Both the position numbers and the translations under genes were made by a program. From NCBI GenBank assembly GCA_023442755.1, contig JAEZXS010000250.1, positions 1 through 21,740 of the forward strand: a stretch of DNA of 21,740 nt, in the 5' to 3' direction. The notes beneath the pieces were generated by a model. That model was not told the DNA's origin. It was given only the letters and a program-made list of their open reading frames with translations, and ran no database searches. Every line of letters starts with the position of its first letter. The first letter of the stretch is position 1. Positions 21,621 to 21,740 of this stretch are shown here, in pieces. Source of the DNA: Pseudomonadota bacterium. GTDB taxonomy: Bacteria; Desulfobacterota; Syntrophobacteria; Syntrophobacterales; Syntrophobacteraceae.

Positions 21621-21740
21621 TTACCTGCGAACGCGTGCAAGATCGTCAATTCTCATCCAGGCCCGGCGAATTTCGGAGCCGATGTCCGTCTCGGGCAACT
21701 CGGTGACGACCATTCCCCGGACCATGGCGCTCGTTACAGC
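21621..21740 (-). CDS. C-terminus of a probable MinD/Mrp-type ATPase
   Basis: Only the last 39 codons and a TAA stop are in the window: AVTSAMVRGMVVTELPETD followed by IGSEIRRAWMRIDDLARVRR. The pattern V-x(2)-AM-x-G...V-x-E followed by I-x(3)-W resembles the end of MinD-superfamily P-loop ATPases, including ferredoxin-containing ones often next to NifX-like genes. This is a context-assisted guess on a short piece. Confidence 0.5.
   Translation of the reverse strand, partial: AVTSAMVRGMVVTELPETDIGSEIRRAWMRIDDLARVRR

Overview
The window looks like chromosomal DNA from an anaerobic, GC-rich sulfate-reducing or syntrophic member of the Desulfobacterota (former Deltaproteobacteria; a Syntrophobacter-like organism is my guess). 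The reasons are a canonical dsrC, a large heterodisulfide-reductase-like (Hdr) gene set, NifX-like and NifU-like proteins, and sigma-54 regulation. Nearly all genes lie on the minus strand, so transcription runs from high to low coordinates.

Region 1 (about 15.9 kb down to 1) appears to be one long regulated unit. It opens with a very good sigma-54 (-24/-12) promoter at 15861-15874. Two tandem 20-bp repeats lie upstream at 15949-15988, where an enhancer-binding activator would be expected to bind. Two small Cys-containing proteins follow, then an HdrA carrying an inserted NADPH-type GltD module, MvhD, an FrhB/FdhB-like Fe-S protein, a double HdrA with an inserted response-regulator receiver domain, HdrC, HdrB and a DsrC-like protein with a changed cysteine arm. 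The unit ends with a histidine kinase that has an N-terminal NAD-binding-type Rossmann fold and a Cys-rich PAS domain, a sigma-54-dependent response regulator, and a second kinase (truncated by the window edge) whose own receiver domain has lost its phosphoacceptor Asp.

My reading is that this is a cytoplasmic, probably bifurcating or confurcating, NAD(P)H-ferredoxin-thiol/disulfide electron-transfer complex whose terminal partner may be the DsrC-like protein. The adjacent two-component system could control it at two levels: transcription through the NtrC-type regulator and the sigma-54 promoter, and possibly enzyme activity through the receiver domain built into HdrA. The receiver-in-HdrA arrangement is the most remarkable item in the window.

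Region 2 (16.0-18.1 kb) holds a single-domain receiver with its own sigma-54 promoter, a hairpin, and a BioB-like radical SAM enzyme. Region 3 (18.1-19.4 kb) is different in character. It has plus-strand tRNA-like sequences (one complete but abnormally long and CCA-ended, three fragments) around an AT-rich gene for a small exported protein, which suggests insertion or decay at a tRNA locus. Region 4 (19.4-21.7 kb) returns to minus-strand genes: a NifU/IscU-like scaffold, an FmdB-type zinc ribbon, a degenerate receiver, canonical DsrC followed by a strong hairpin, a NifX-like cofactor-binding protein, and the C-terminus of what may be a MinD/Mrp-type ATPase. No CRISPR array, rRNA, transposase or integrase was seen.
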